Below, in pieces: positions 19,210 to 26,777 of a DNA stretch of 64,000 bases; the first letter of the stretch is position 1, and every line of letters starts with the position of its first letter. The position numbers and the translations under genes were made by a program. The stretch lies in contig NZ_BPFA01000018.1 of assembly GCF_019655055.1 (NCBI RefSeq), positions 33,047 through 97,046 of the forward strand, read 5' to 3'. The notes under the pieces were generated by a model. It saw only the letters and a list, made by a program, of their open reading frames with translations, ran no database searches and had not been told where the DNA came from. This DNA is from Shewanella sp. MBTL60-112-B2 (GTDB taxonomy: Bacteria; Pseudomonadota; Gammaproteobacteria; Enterobacterales; Shewanellaceae).

Positions 19210-19361
19210 GAGTCTTGAAGCTATCTAGGCTAGGTCAGTAATTTGTGCAGTAGATCGGTTTGTAAATTGAATTATTTTTGATATAACTTGGCATCAAACC
19301 TCGATTTAAAGGGGTTTTTCGGTCAAATAGATAATCATAATAATGAAAGTTGAGGCATAGG

Positions 19362-20648
19362 TTGCGCGCAAGTAAATTTTCTTTTTCAAATATGTCTAAA
19401 AACCGTTTTGCGGGATTGCCTTCTTTTCATCGGAAAGTGCTTTTAGGCTCAGTACTCATTATTGGTGCTGCTAGTTTATTCCCAAGTCATCAAGAGTTGC
19501 TGCCGCAAAGGATCCCAGTTCAGCTCGATATTGACTCCATTCTTTCTCATAGTGTTGAGATCTCCAGCGCTGAATTGCTAGAGCCAAAACCCGCATTTCA
19601 AAAAGAGATCGTCAAAGGCGATACTTTGAGTGGCTTATTTGAGCAAGGCGGCGTGGATCAACAAACCATGTACCGCGTGCTCGAAGCAGACTTAAATGTG
19701 TTGGCATTAGATACACTAAGGCCGGGCAACAAAATCCAGTTTTGGCTTAATGATGCTGGTGATCTGCAAAAGCTCACGCTCTACTTTAACGCTGCAAGGC
19801 AGGTTATTTTTACGCGCTTTGATGATGGTTCATTTAACGTTGATGAAATTAATATCGACGGGATTTGGCGAGACCGCGCTATCTCAGGTCAAATTCACGG
19901 TTCTTTCTATGTTTCGGCAAAGAAAATGGGCCTTAATGCGGCGGAGATCCAGCGTGTAGAGTCATTATTAAAAGAGAAACTTAATTTCGCTCGCGACCTT
20001 CGTGCCGGTGATAAGTTCTCGGTATTGATGAACGATCAGTTTATAGACGGGGAAGCCACGGGTAATAGCCATGTGCTCGGAGTGACCATAGATAGGGGCT
20101 CGAGTAGCATCAACGCCTATCAGCATAGCGATGGTAATTTCTATGATGAGAAAGGGCAGAGCTTAGCGCGCGCCTTCCAGCGCATTCCATTAACTAAGAA
20201 CTATCGTATAAGCTCTCGATTTAATCCTAATCGCCACCATCCTGTCACGGGAAGAAACTCACCTCATAACGGTACCGACTTTGCCCTGCCAATAGGCACG
20301 AAGATTGTTGCGCCAGGTGATGGTATCGTGTCTTTGGTTACCAATCATCGTTTTGCGGGTAAGTATGTGGTGATAGAGCACGGTAACAAGTACCGCACTC
20401 GTTACTTACATCTATCTAAGTTTCTTGTCCATAAAGGCCAGCGAGTCTCGCGCGGCCAAGTTATCGCGCTATCGGGTAATACGGGGCGTGTTACAGGGCC
20501 GCATTTACATTACGAATTTCATATCAATGGTCGCCCAGTAGATTCGATGAAAGCCAAAATACCTATGGCGAGTAAACTTTCTTCAAAAGAGATGGCGGAG
20601 TTTAGCCAGATTGTGAAAGTCAGAAAGATGATGATGGGCATTGCTTAA
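19362..20648 (+). CDS. mepM: MepM-like murein DD-endopeptidase (M23)
   Basis: A 428-residue envelope enzyme expected to cut peptidoglycan cross-links. After a single N-terminal membrane anchor (HRKVLLGSVLIIGAASLF) come a LysM/OapA-like segment (VKGDTLSGLFEQGGV), an intermediate Csd3-type domain, and a C-terminal LytM domain with intact zinc ligands: HNGTDFALPIGT (H and D) and GPHLHYEFHING (HxH). The start is uncertain: TTG at 19362 has GAGG six bases upstream and gives an N-terminus like E. coli MepM. TTG at 19350 and ATG at 19392 are alternatives. A terminator follows. Confidence 0.88.
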   Translation: MRASKFSFSNMSKNRFAGLPSFHRKVLLGSVLIIGAASLFPSHQELLPQRIPVQLDIDSILSHSVEISSAELLEPKPAFQKEIVKGDTLSGLFEQGGVDQQTMYRVLEADLNVLALDTLRPGNKIQFWLNDAGDLQKLTLYFNAARQVIFTRFDDGSFNVDEINIDGIWRDRAISGQIHGSFYVSAKKMGLNAAEIQRVESLLKEKLNFARDLRAGDKFSVLMNDQFIDGEATGNSHVLGVTIDRGSSSINAYQHSDGNFYDEKGQSLARAFQRIPLTKNYRISSRFNPNRHHPVTGRNSPHNGTDFALPIGTKIVAPGDGIVSLVTNHRFAGKYVVIEHGNKYRTRYLHLSKFLVHKGQRVSRGQVIALSGNTGRVTGPHLHYEFHINGRPVDSMKAKIPMASKLSSKEMAEFSQIVKVRKMMMGIA

Positions 20649-20731
20649 GCTTTCTATTCATCGAGATGAACAATTAAAGCCCCTTTAGGAGTATACAGTA
20701 GCTGACTTTTGCATGTTGTTCCACAGATACG

Positions 20732-20764
20732 GAAACGCCCAAAGTTATTAGCCTTGGGCGTTTC
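20732..20764. terminator. Bidirectional terminator
   Basis: An 11-bp perfect stem GAAACGCCCAA/TTGGGCGTTTC with an 11-base loop lies between the convergent mepM and GNAT genes. Confidence 0.75.
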
Positions 20765-20795
20765 TTCTGACAAACTGGTTACGACAAACCGAGCT

Positions 20796-21227
20796 TTAAA
20801 GTGTCATATGCAGAATTGGAAAAGGTTTTCCCATATCATCAAGTGGTGAGCGATAAACGACTTTGAAACCCATATGCTCGTAGAAGCCTACTGCCTGTGG
20901 GGTTTGTTCGTTTACATCGACTTTGGTTGCACCTAACTGCTCAATTGCGTATTGCAGCAGTACCTTACCAACACCTTGCCCTCTAGCCTCGTCTAAGATA
21001 AACAGCATTTCAACCTTCGAGTCGTAGATACCCACGAAACCTAAAATTGAATCACTTTCATTTTTCACACATCTTAACGTGACAGCAGGAAAAGCCTGCT
21101 CAATGATAATGGGTTTAAAAAACTCGATATCTTCTTCTGTGATGAAGTCATGAGTTGCTCGGACTGAATTTTCCCAAACATTAAGCATTTCTGCGTAATT
21201 TTCAGGAAGCACATTTTCTACAATCAT
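20796..21227 (-). CDS. GNAT family N-acetyltransferase
   Basis: A 143-residue acetyl-CoA-dependent acetyltransferase. The acetyl-CoA binding loop is ILDEARGQGVGKVLLQYAIE (R/Q-x-x-G-x-G/A, about residues 78-97), and the C-terminal strand is PQAVGFYEHMGFKVVYRS, typical of the fold. Substrate not predictable; the family includes protein, antibiotic and small-amine acetylases. It stands alone between two terminators or promoters. Confidence 0.85.
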   Translation of the reverse strand: MIVENVLPENYAEMLNVWENSVRATHDFITEEDIEFFKPIIIEQAFPAVTLRCVKNESDSILGFVGIYDSKVEMLFILDEARGQGVGKVLLQYAIEQLGATKVDVNEQTPQAVGFYEHMGFKVVYRSPLDDMGKPFPILHMTL

Positions 21228-21342
21228 CGTATTTTCTCTAAAGTTGACTGAAATTCATGTGCAGCCGCGAGAGCGCATTCTAGCGGTTTTTAGTCGGAAA
21301 TGTCTATAAATCACATAACGCCCTGTTAATGGGTAAAATAAA

Positions 21343-21364
21343 TAACTACGACACCCAGAATTGT
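21343..21364 (+). repeat. Left inverted repeat flanking the RAYT gene
   Basis: 22 bases with core TAACTA-CGACACCCAGAATT. They match, in inverted orientation, the block at 22601-22622 in 19 of 22 positions, with further weak similarity (TGCAC..GG) inward. It sits 54 bp before the transposase start. Confidence 0.6.
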
Positions 21365-21418
21365 GAATGCACGGTTCCTTTACTAGGCTTTAGTTATGGC
21401 TGAATAGAGGAGTTTGTT

Positions 21419-22399
21419 ATGCCAACCCCAAGAAAAGCATTAGTTAGCTTAGAAGATACGCCGTTTTATCATTGTATATCTCGCTGTGTTCGAAAGGCTT
21501 TTTTATGTGGTGTTGATAAGCATACAGGTCAATCCTATGAGCATAGGCGTGACTGGGTTGAGCTGCGATTGCTGCAGCTTGCAAAAGTGTTTGCCATTGA
21601 TATCTGTGCGTTTGCGGTAATGAGCAATCATCTGCATCTTGTCTTGCGTATAGATGCAGAATTAGCGAAGTCTTGGTCAGATATAGAGGTTGTTGCGCAA
21701 TGGCAAAAACTGTTCAAAGGTGACAGCCTGAATCATAGTTTTGTTAAAGGTCAGCCACTTGAGACCTACCAGCAAGCCATCATCAATAAACGGGTAAAAG
21801 AGTATCGTATAAGGTTGATGGACATCTCGTGGTTTATGCGAGCGTTGAACGAACCCATAGCCCGAAAGGCTAATGCGGAAGATAAGTGTAAAGGGCGCTT
21901 TTGGGAAGGCAGGTTTAAGTCTCAAGCACTGCTTGATGAGGCCGCAGTTTTGGCCTGTATGGCCTATGTTGACTTGAACCCTATTCGAGTAAAGATGGCT
22001 GATTCAGCAGCAACCTCAGATTTTACGAGTATTCAATTACGTATAAAAGCAGCGGTGAAGGGGAAGCAACCCGAACCGTTACTGCCTTTTGTGGGAAATG
22101 AACATCAAGACATGCCCAAAGGGTTGATGTTTAATGCTAAAGATTACCTTCAACTGATTGATGATACGGGCCATATTCAACGGCATGATAAAAGAGGGGT
22201 TATCAGTCAGTCCTCAAGGCAACTGCTGCATCGTTTGAATATTCCTGTTGAAAACTGGCTTAAAATGACTGCTGAGTTCACAACAATCTTCAAAGGTCCT
22301 GTTGGTAACACACAAGAGTTAACAGCTTATTGTGAACATCTTGATCGTAAGCGACGACAAGGCGCCGCCAATTGTCACCGCTGGCTAGATTGTAGTTAG
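21419..22399 (+). CDS. REP-associated tyrosine transposase (RAYT, Y1 type)
   Basis: A 326-residue protein of the IS200/IS605-like TnpA-REP family, longer than a minimal Y1 transposase. Visible motifs: FYHCISRCVRKAFLCG (beta-1 region), the metal-binding HUH in MSNHLHLVL (about residues 65-73), FWEGRFKSQALLD, and the catalytic tyrosine within MAYVDLNPIRV (about residue 181). Such single-copy proteins nick and move REP sequences and are usually domesticated rather than self-mobile. A GAGGAG ribosome binding site precedes the ATG. Inverted repeats at 21343 and 22601 bracket it, the arrangement seen for REPs around RAYT genes. Confidence 0.88.
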   Translation: MPTPRKALVSLEDTPFYHCISRCVRKAFLCGVDKHTGQSYEHRRDWVELRLLQLAKVFAIDICAFAVMSNHLHLVLRIDAELAKSWSDIEVVAQWQKLFKGDSLNHSFVKGQPLETYQQAIINKRVKEYRIRLMDISWFMRALNEPIARKANAEDKCKGRFWEGRFKSQALLDEAAVLACMAYVDLNPIRVKMADSAATSDFTSIQLRIKAAVKGKQPEPLLPFVGNEHQDMPKGLMFNAKDYLQLIDDTGHIQRHDKRGVISQSSRQLLHRLNIPVENWLKMTAEFTTIFKGPVGNTQELTAYCEHLDRKRRQGAANCHRWLDCS

Positions 22400-22430
22400 C
22401 CTACTTAAACTCTCCCTCATTTTTTCATGA

Positions 22431-22446
22431 CCAAACATATGTTTGG
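22431..22446. promoter_or_regulatory. Perfect palindrome CCAAACATATGTTTGG
   Basis: A 16-bp perfect dyad lies 31 bp past the RAYT stop codon. Its core CAAAC-N4-GTTTG is the same pattern found at 14759 and, with one change, at 54425. It could be a TetR/PsrA-type operator or part of the RAYT element's structure. Confidence 0.35.
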
Positions 22447-22600
22447 CATTTCTGCTGTATGAAATTCACTTTAGTTACCGATAGTTTCCTCGTCAACCAT
22501 GTTCTGCTCGTGCTAGCGTGATTATGCGACAGCTATGGGCTGTCTCGATGAGACGGAAACGACCGAGCTCAATGTCGAGTTAAAGCTGCCAGTGCAGTGA

Positions 22601-22622
22601 ATAATTTTGGGTGTCTTAGTTA
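22601..22622 (-). repeat. Right inverted repeat flanking the RAYT gene
   Basis: The partner of 21343-21364 in opposite orientation (core TTTTGGGTGTCTTAGTTA). Together they bound about 1.28 kb holding only the transposase and a hairpin-rich 3' region (GACAGC..GCTGTC and GTCTC..GAGAC near 22530-22555). Confidence 0.6.
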
Positions 22623-22658
22623 AAAAGAATGTAACCCGCCTTCATTCAAAGGCTGAAT

Positions 22659-23060
22659 CTAAGCTTGTTTACGTTGCTGGACTTTCATCGCACATAAACA
22701 AGCTTTACCACGAAGAGCAGGGCAACTTTTACAGGGCTTACTCTTATGGGGGCGATATAAGTTTGCTGGAATTGGTGAGCGGGCTTTGCCACTGCGGCTT
22801 ACAAATATAGGCGCATTCGCGACAGCATCATTCGCGGGAGTGAGTTGAGTATAAGCCGAAAATTGATTAATCTTGGCTTCAATCTGCTTAAGCTTTAGCT
22901 GGCGTTTGATGATTTTCAAACGATATTTACACAGCTTTGCTGCACGCTTTTTGAGGGATATTTCGCACTCTTTTAGCTGAGTGTAATGATTAAGTTTTTG
23001 CTGGTATTTAGCCAGCTTTCGGCGACATTTCTGCTGCTTCTTAGTTAACTCTTCGCTCAT
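22659..23060 (-). CDS. Hypothetical basic coiled-coil protein with Cys cluster
   Basis: A 133-residue protein I do not recognise. Residues 1-70 are a strongly basic, probably coiled-coil helix (KKQQKCRRKLAKYQQKL and on) with cysteines at regular intervals. A linker follows (about 70-105). The C-terminus carries CKSCPALRGKACLCAMK, a four-cysteine cluster suited to zinc or iron binding. Composition and the Cys pattern support a real gene. A near-consensus Fur box lies 82-100 bp upstream, so iron-repressed expression is likely. No partner gene is adjacent; the next minus-strand gene upstream is the YgjP-like peptidase. Confidence 0.65.
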   Translation of the reverse strand: MSEELTKKQQKCRRKLAKYQQKLNHYTQLKECEISLKKRAAKLCKYRLKIIKRQLKLKQIEAKINQFSAYTQLTPANDAVANAPIFVSRSGKARSPIPANLYRPHKSKPCKSCPALRGKACLCAMKVQQRKQA

Positions 23061-23141
23061 TAGTCTTCACTCATCATCGAATACTCGAAAGTTGCGCTAG
23101 TGCCTATTTGTTCAATGGCTTAGAGTGTAATCTAAAATAAG

Positions 23142-23160
23142 GCTAATGAAAATCATTATC
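23142..23160. promoter_or_regulatory. Fur box
   Basis: GCTAATGAAAATCATTATC matches the 19-bp Fur consensus GATAATGATAATCATTATC at 17 positions. It lies in the 174-bp gap between the 133-residue cysteine-cluster gene (minus, downstream of the box) and the 3' end of the YgjP-like gene, so it most likely controls the former. Confidence 0.7.
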
Positions 23161-23234
23161 GTTAGCATTTGATGCAAGTATTTAGATTTTAAGTGCGGGC
23201 AGCGTTAGCTGATTATCTATGCTGGCTGTTCGAA

Positions 23235-23741
23235 TTAACTATAGGGATTCTTACCCGCATCAATTAAGGTCAGTAGTAACCTTAATTCGAATTCCAGTTG
23301 ATGGTAATCACCGTCCATATGGCAGCAAAGCTGATAAAAGGCTTTGTTATGATCTTTCTCTTTTAAATGAGCTAGTTCGTGCACCACCACCATTCGCAGT
23401 AGGCCTTCAGGTACTTTTTTAAGCCGTGAAGAGATGCGGATTTCATTCTTAGCTTTGATTTTTGCCCCTTGTTTACGAGCAACATAAGAATGCAGGCCTA
23501 GTGCTTGATGACTTAGGGATATTTTGTCATCAAAGATCACTTTAGACAGTGGTTGTGATTTACGTAAATACTGATTTTTTATCTCAATGGTGTAGTCGTA
23601 AAGCGCTTTATCTGTGCGAACTGAGTGGATCTGCGGGTGACGTTTAAGCAGGAATTGTCCGAGCTGGTCTTGAGCTATTAGGCTTTGTACTTGGTCTTGG
23701 ATATCGCTTGAATAGCCGGCGAGGTATTTGAGTGGTTGCAT
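23235..23741 (-). CDS. YgjP-like M48-type metallopeptidase/hydrolase
   Basis: A 168-residue protein of the YgjP/DUF45 (SprT/WLM-like) family. It has the zinc motif HELAHLKEKDH followed by the third-ligand region CCHMDGDYHQLEFELR. E. coli YgjP is reported as a UTP pyrophosphatase; the fold is that of a gluzincin peptidase, so the activity here is uncertain. The ATG is preceded by a weak ribosome binding site. It is the only gene between the cysteine-cluster protein and DUF3010. Confidence 0.85.
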   Translation of the reverse strand: MQPLKYLAGYSSDIQDQVQSLIAQDQLGQFLLKRHPQIHSVRTDKALYDYTIEIKNQYLRKSQPLSKVIFDDKISLSHQALGLHSYVARKQGAKIKAKNEIRISSRLKKVPEGLLRMVVVHELAHLKEKDHNKAFYQLCCHMDGDYHQLEFELRLLLTLIDAGKNPYS

Positions 23742-23835
23742 GCTGTACTTATTTTAAGGTATTGGTTCTAGAATATTGTCTTTAAGCTAACTTATTCAAT
23801 AATTAACTTTTAGAATTCGCTTCCAATAGACCGCT

Positions 23836-23885
23836 TTCTAATAGATAGCTATTTCTTCTAATAGATAGCTTCCAAATAGATAGCT
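23836..23885. repeat. Short repeats of AATAGATAGCT
   Basis: TTCTAATAGATAGCT occurs at 23836 and 23856, and CAAATAGATAGCT ends at 23885, with degenerate copies on either side (CCAATAGACCGCT, CGAATATAGATTT). The block lies between the ygjP-like start and the DUF3010 terminator. Confidence 0.6.
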
Positions 23886-23908
23886 TTCGAATATAGATTT
23901 AAAGATAT

Positions 23909-23932
23909 AAAAAGGGCGCTCAAAGTGCGCCC
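23909..23932 (-). terminator. Intrinsic terminator after the DUF3010 gene
   Basis: On the minus strand, GGGCGC-ACTTTGA-GCGCCC is followed by five T residues, 28 bp past the DUF3010 stop codon. Confidence 0.85.
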
Positions 23933-23959
23933 ATTAATCTCTACTCGTTGCTGATAAAG

Positions 23960-24403
23960 TTACTCTTCGTCAGTCTTGTAGATAGTAATGTTGTGGAAGG
24001 CATAAGCTGCTTCAAATGCGCTCTTTTGGAAACGCTTAAGATCTAGACCTTCAAAATCTACTTGTGGAGGATTACGCTTTAGCTGCTCTTTAATTGCAAC
24101 TGGCGACACAATTGATACCGCAACAGGTAAGATTTGGATCAATGCTTCTAGTTTAAAGCTTGTTACGCTACCTGCGCCTTTACCTTTTTGATCACGTTGG
24201 ATAATAACAATCTCATCAACGCGGTAGTCTTCAATCAGCTTACCGAATGCGAAGTGAAAATCACGCATAGTTTCGGTGCTTTCAGAGTTTGAAATCGCGA
24301 ACGACTTTTGACGGCAATCCGGCACGTTATAAGTTTCGCCTTCATAACTTAATAAACTGATGATGGCTTCGCCACCTTTTAACTCTACGCCACAAACTCT
24401 CAT
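23960..24403 (-). CDS. DUF3010 family protein
   Basis: A 147-residue protein of the DUF3010 family, conserved in Shewanella and related genera and of unknown function. The first strand MRVCGVELKGGEAIISLLS and the later VDEIVIIQRDQKGKGAGS resemble an RNase H/RuvC-like fold, but catalytic residues cannot be assigned by eye. It is monocistronic, with a terminator downstream. Its promoter region consists largely of three 161-bp tandem repeats, beginning 34 bp upstream of the ATG. Confidence 0.8.
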   Translation of the reverse strand: MRVCGVELKGGEAIISLLSYEGETYNVPDCRQKSFAISNSESTETMRDFHFAFGKLIEDYRVDEIVIIQRDQKGKGAGSVTSFKLEALIQILPVAVSIVSPVAIKEQLKRNPPQVDFEGLDLKRFQKSAFEAAYAFHNITIYKTDEE

Positions 24404-25103
24404 GATAAACCTTAAAAAAACAATATTGGGCGTATTGTAGCGCTATTTATCGAAATGGTCAGCGTTTTAATGTGCTTTCTGGCGCGATTCAAATAACTTT
24501 TGGCTATAGTGAGCCCTTCAGCCAGTGTAACGAGTTTGCTAGCCATGCTTGTTAACTCGTTTTAGCACTGTAACAGCGATATTTGAGTTGTATATTGGTA
24601 GCGCTATTTATCGAAATGGTCAGCGTTTTAATGTGCTTTCTGGCGCGATTCAAATAACTTTTGGCTATAGTGAGCCCTTCAGCCAGTGTAACGAGTTTGC
24701 TAGTCATGCCTGTTAACTCGTTTTAGCAATGTAACAGCGATATTTGAGTTGTAAATTGGTAGCGCTATTTATCGAAATGGTCAGCGTTTTAATGTGCTTT
24801 CTGACGCGATTCAAATAACTTTTGGCTATAGTGAGCCCTTCAGCCAGTGTAACGAGTTTGCTAGTCATGCCTGTTAACTCGTTTTAGCAATGTAACAGCG
24901 TTATTTGAGTTGTAAATTGGTAGCGCTATTTACCGAAATGGTCAGCGTTTTAATGTGCTTTCTGGCGTATTCAAATCAATGTTTACGATGAAGTGATTAA
25001 TAAGAAATTTGGCTGCTATCAACCTGAATGATTGTTTTGCAAGCAAAGGGCGTTAAAGCGAGAGATAGTGATTGGTATTACTTACAAAACCGCCCATAAA
25101 GAC
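24404..25103. other. Repeat-dominated intergenic region
   Basis: A 700-bp gene-free stretch between the DUF3010 start and the DEAD-box helicase terminator. It is mostly the 161-bp tandem array at 24437-24977; the remaining 125 bp show no recognisable feature. No open frame with a ribosome binding site is seen on either strand. Confidence 0.7.
24437..24977. repeat. Tandem array of 161-bp repeats (3.3 copies)
   Basis: Near-identical units begin at GTAGCGCTATTTA, positions 24437, 24598, 24759 and 24920, an exact 161-bp period. The fourth copy stops after about 55 bp. Each full unit contains a perfect 8-bp hairpin AACGAGTT...AACTCGTT around a TGCTAGYCATG-type loop, and a GGCT...AGCC pair. Copies differ by only a few substitutions and no indels. 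The unit is non-coding. Confidence 0.95.
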
Positions 25104-25136
25104 AAAAGCCGCGGTGAGATGGCTCACTGCGGCTTT
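25104..25136 (-). terminator. Intrinsic terminator after the DEAD-box helicase
   Basis: The arms AAAGCCGCGGTGAG and CTCACTGCGGCTTT close an ATGG loop; read on the minus strand, a T run follows. It lies 35 bp past the helicase stop codon. Confidence 0.85.
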
Positions 25137-25170
25137 CAATATTAAGCATGTTTCCGATAAAGTTTATCGC

Positions 25171-26517
25171 TTAATCTTCTGGGGTGTCTTGTAGCTTAGC
25201 TTTTGGTTTTCTAAGCATTGGCGCGTCACCAACATCAACACCAGTAGCAAAACGTCTATCACGATTTGAGGCTGCTTTAGCGGCTGTCTTTTTCTTAGCG
25301 CTAGCGGCTTTCTTTTTCGCTACCGCAGCAGGCTTGGCTTTTTTCTTAGCTGGCGCTTTTGCTTTAAGGCCACAGAACTTAGCTTTAAGACCTTCAAGTT
25401 CGCTAAAACTAAACGTCTTATTCAAGAAGGTTTGCACTTGGGTAAAGTTAACCCAGTCTTTTGGCCCAACAAGTGAAATCGCATCGCCTTTTGCACCCGC
25501 GCGTCCAGTACGGCCGATACGGTGTACATATTCTTCAGCAAACTTAGGCATATCAAAGTTAATAACCAATGACACGTTTAATAGATCGAGTCCGCGAGAG
25601 GCAACATCTGTAGTCACTAGAATTTGCTGCAAACCACGGCTAAATTCATCCATGATTTGGTTACGAGCGTTTTGCTTTAGCTCACCACTTAACGAGGCCG
25701 TTTTAAAGCCGTCATCGGCTAGTTTCTTCGCTAAGCGATCGGTATCTTGTCTGGTTGCAGTAAAGATAATAATCTGCTTTTGCTGCTCTTCTTTCAAAAT
25801 ACGAGTCAGTAGCGCTTCTTTATGATCTAAATGATCACACAAGAAGATACGCTGAGTAATGTCTTTATGCTCTAAGTTACCCGCGCCAATTGCTACATGT
25901 TCAGGGAATTTTAGTAGTTCGTTAGCAATGTCGTTTACATCACCATGATCTAACGTCGCTGAGAACATCAAAGTTTGACGGCGCTTATGATCCGCTGCTG
26001 CGTTAATCATCTTTAGCTGCTCGGCAAAGCCAAGATCTAGCATTCGGTCTGCTTCATCTAAAATAAGCAGTTCAAGACCATTAAGGTGCAGATGATGCTG
26101 TTTTAGGTGGTCAGCTAAGCGGCCTGGTGTTGCCACAACAAAATGTGGATCACGAGCTAAGGCTTTAGCTTGATCATTAAAGTTCTCACCACCGAGAATT
26201 TTGGTCGCCTTGAATTGAGTGTTGGCAACTAAAAGTCGAAGTTGGCTGTACACTTGAGTCGCTAGTTCGCGGGTCGGTAATAGAATGACCACGCGCGGAT
26301 CGCGTTTACTCAATGCTTTACACGAAATCAGTCTTTGCATCGCCGGCAATAAAAAGGCTAATGTTTTACCTGAGCCTGTTTTAGAAGACGCCATTAGGTC
26401 TTTGCCTGCTAGGGCTACAGGAATGGCTTGCTCCTGGATCTCTGTTGGGGTGTCAATGCCCATGTGCTTAAGACTCTGTAACAGACGTTGATCCAGTGCG
26501 AAATCGGTAAATTGCAA
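25171..26517 (-). CDS. DEAD-box ATP-dependent RNA helicase
   Basis: A 448-residue RNA helicase. Motifs in order: a Q motif near FTDFALDQRLL...TPTEIQEQAIP, Walker A SSKTGSGKT (about residue 44), PTRELA, TPGRLADH, DEAD in LDEADRML, SAT, then VTTDVASRGLD and HRIGRTGRAG. The tail (about residues 385-448) is Lys/Ala-rich with repeated AKKKA, a likely RNA-binding extension. It belongs to the SrmB/RhlE-like group; I cannot name the subfamily firmly. The start is TTG at 26517, with GGAG eight bases upstream. It probably acts in ribosome assembly or mRNA turnover. Confidence 0.93.
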   Translation of the reverse strand: MQFTDFALDQRLLQSLKHMGIDTPTEIQEQAIPVALAGKDLMASSKTGSGKTLAFLLPAMQRLISCKALSKRDPRVVILLPTRELATQVYSQLRLLVANTQFKATKILGGENFNDQAKALARDPHFVVATPGRLADHLKQHHLHLNGLELLILDEADRMLDLGFAEQLKMINAAADHKRRQTLMFSATLDHGDVNDIANELLKFPEHVAIGAGNLEHKDITQRIFLCDHLDHKEALLTRILKEEQQKQIIIFTATRQDTDRLAKKLADDGFKTASLSGELKQNARNQIMDEFSRGLQQILVTTDVASRGLDLLNVSLVINFDMPKFAEEYVHRIGRTGRAGAKGDAISLVGPKDWVNFTQVQTFLNKTFSFSELEGLKAKFCGLKAKAPAKKKAKPAAVAKKKAASAKKKTAAKAASNRDRRFATGVDVGDAPMLRKPKAKLQDTPED

Positions 26518-26777
26518 AGGTGTACTCCATAAATGATACGACCGCGTATTATAACCTACAGATTTAGCAATGCGCTACGAATACCCATCAACTTTGTTCT
26601 TCAAATGCAGATAAATCTGCTAAAATGCCCCACTTCCTAGGGGGAACCTTCGTTTAATGTCATTAGAGATCCACTTACCTTACTAATTCGAATGGTTTTT
26701 TAACAATTGATTTAAGGCTCTTTGGTTATCACTGCTAAAGAGTCTATTTTAAAGCCGACCAATGGAGTCATTTTAGC

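Noticed and set aside
21343..22622. Complete IS element
   Set aside because: Y1 family elements do not use inverted terminal repeats and no target duplication is visible; a RAYT with REP-like flanks is the better reading.
22607..22810. 67-residue plus-strand ORF
   Set aside because: It overlaps the right inverted repeat and the antisense strand of the cysteine-cluster gene; no ribosome binding site.
24437..24977. CRISPR or rRNA/tRNA tandem genes
   Set aside because: Units of 161 bp are contiguous with no unique spacers and show no tRNA cloverleaf or rRNA sequence.
25184..25825. 213-residue plus-strand ORF
   Set aside because: Antisense shadow of the DEAD-box helicase's Lys/Ala-rich tail and helicase core.
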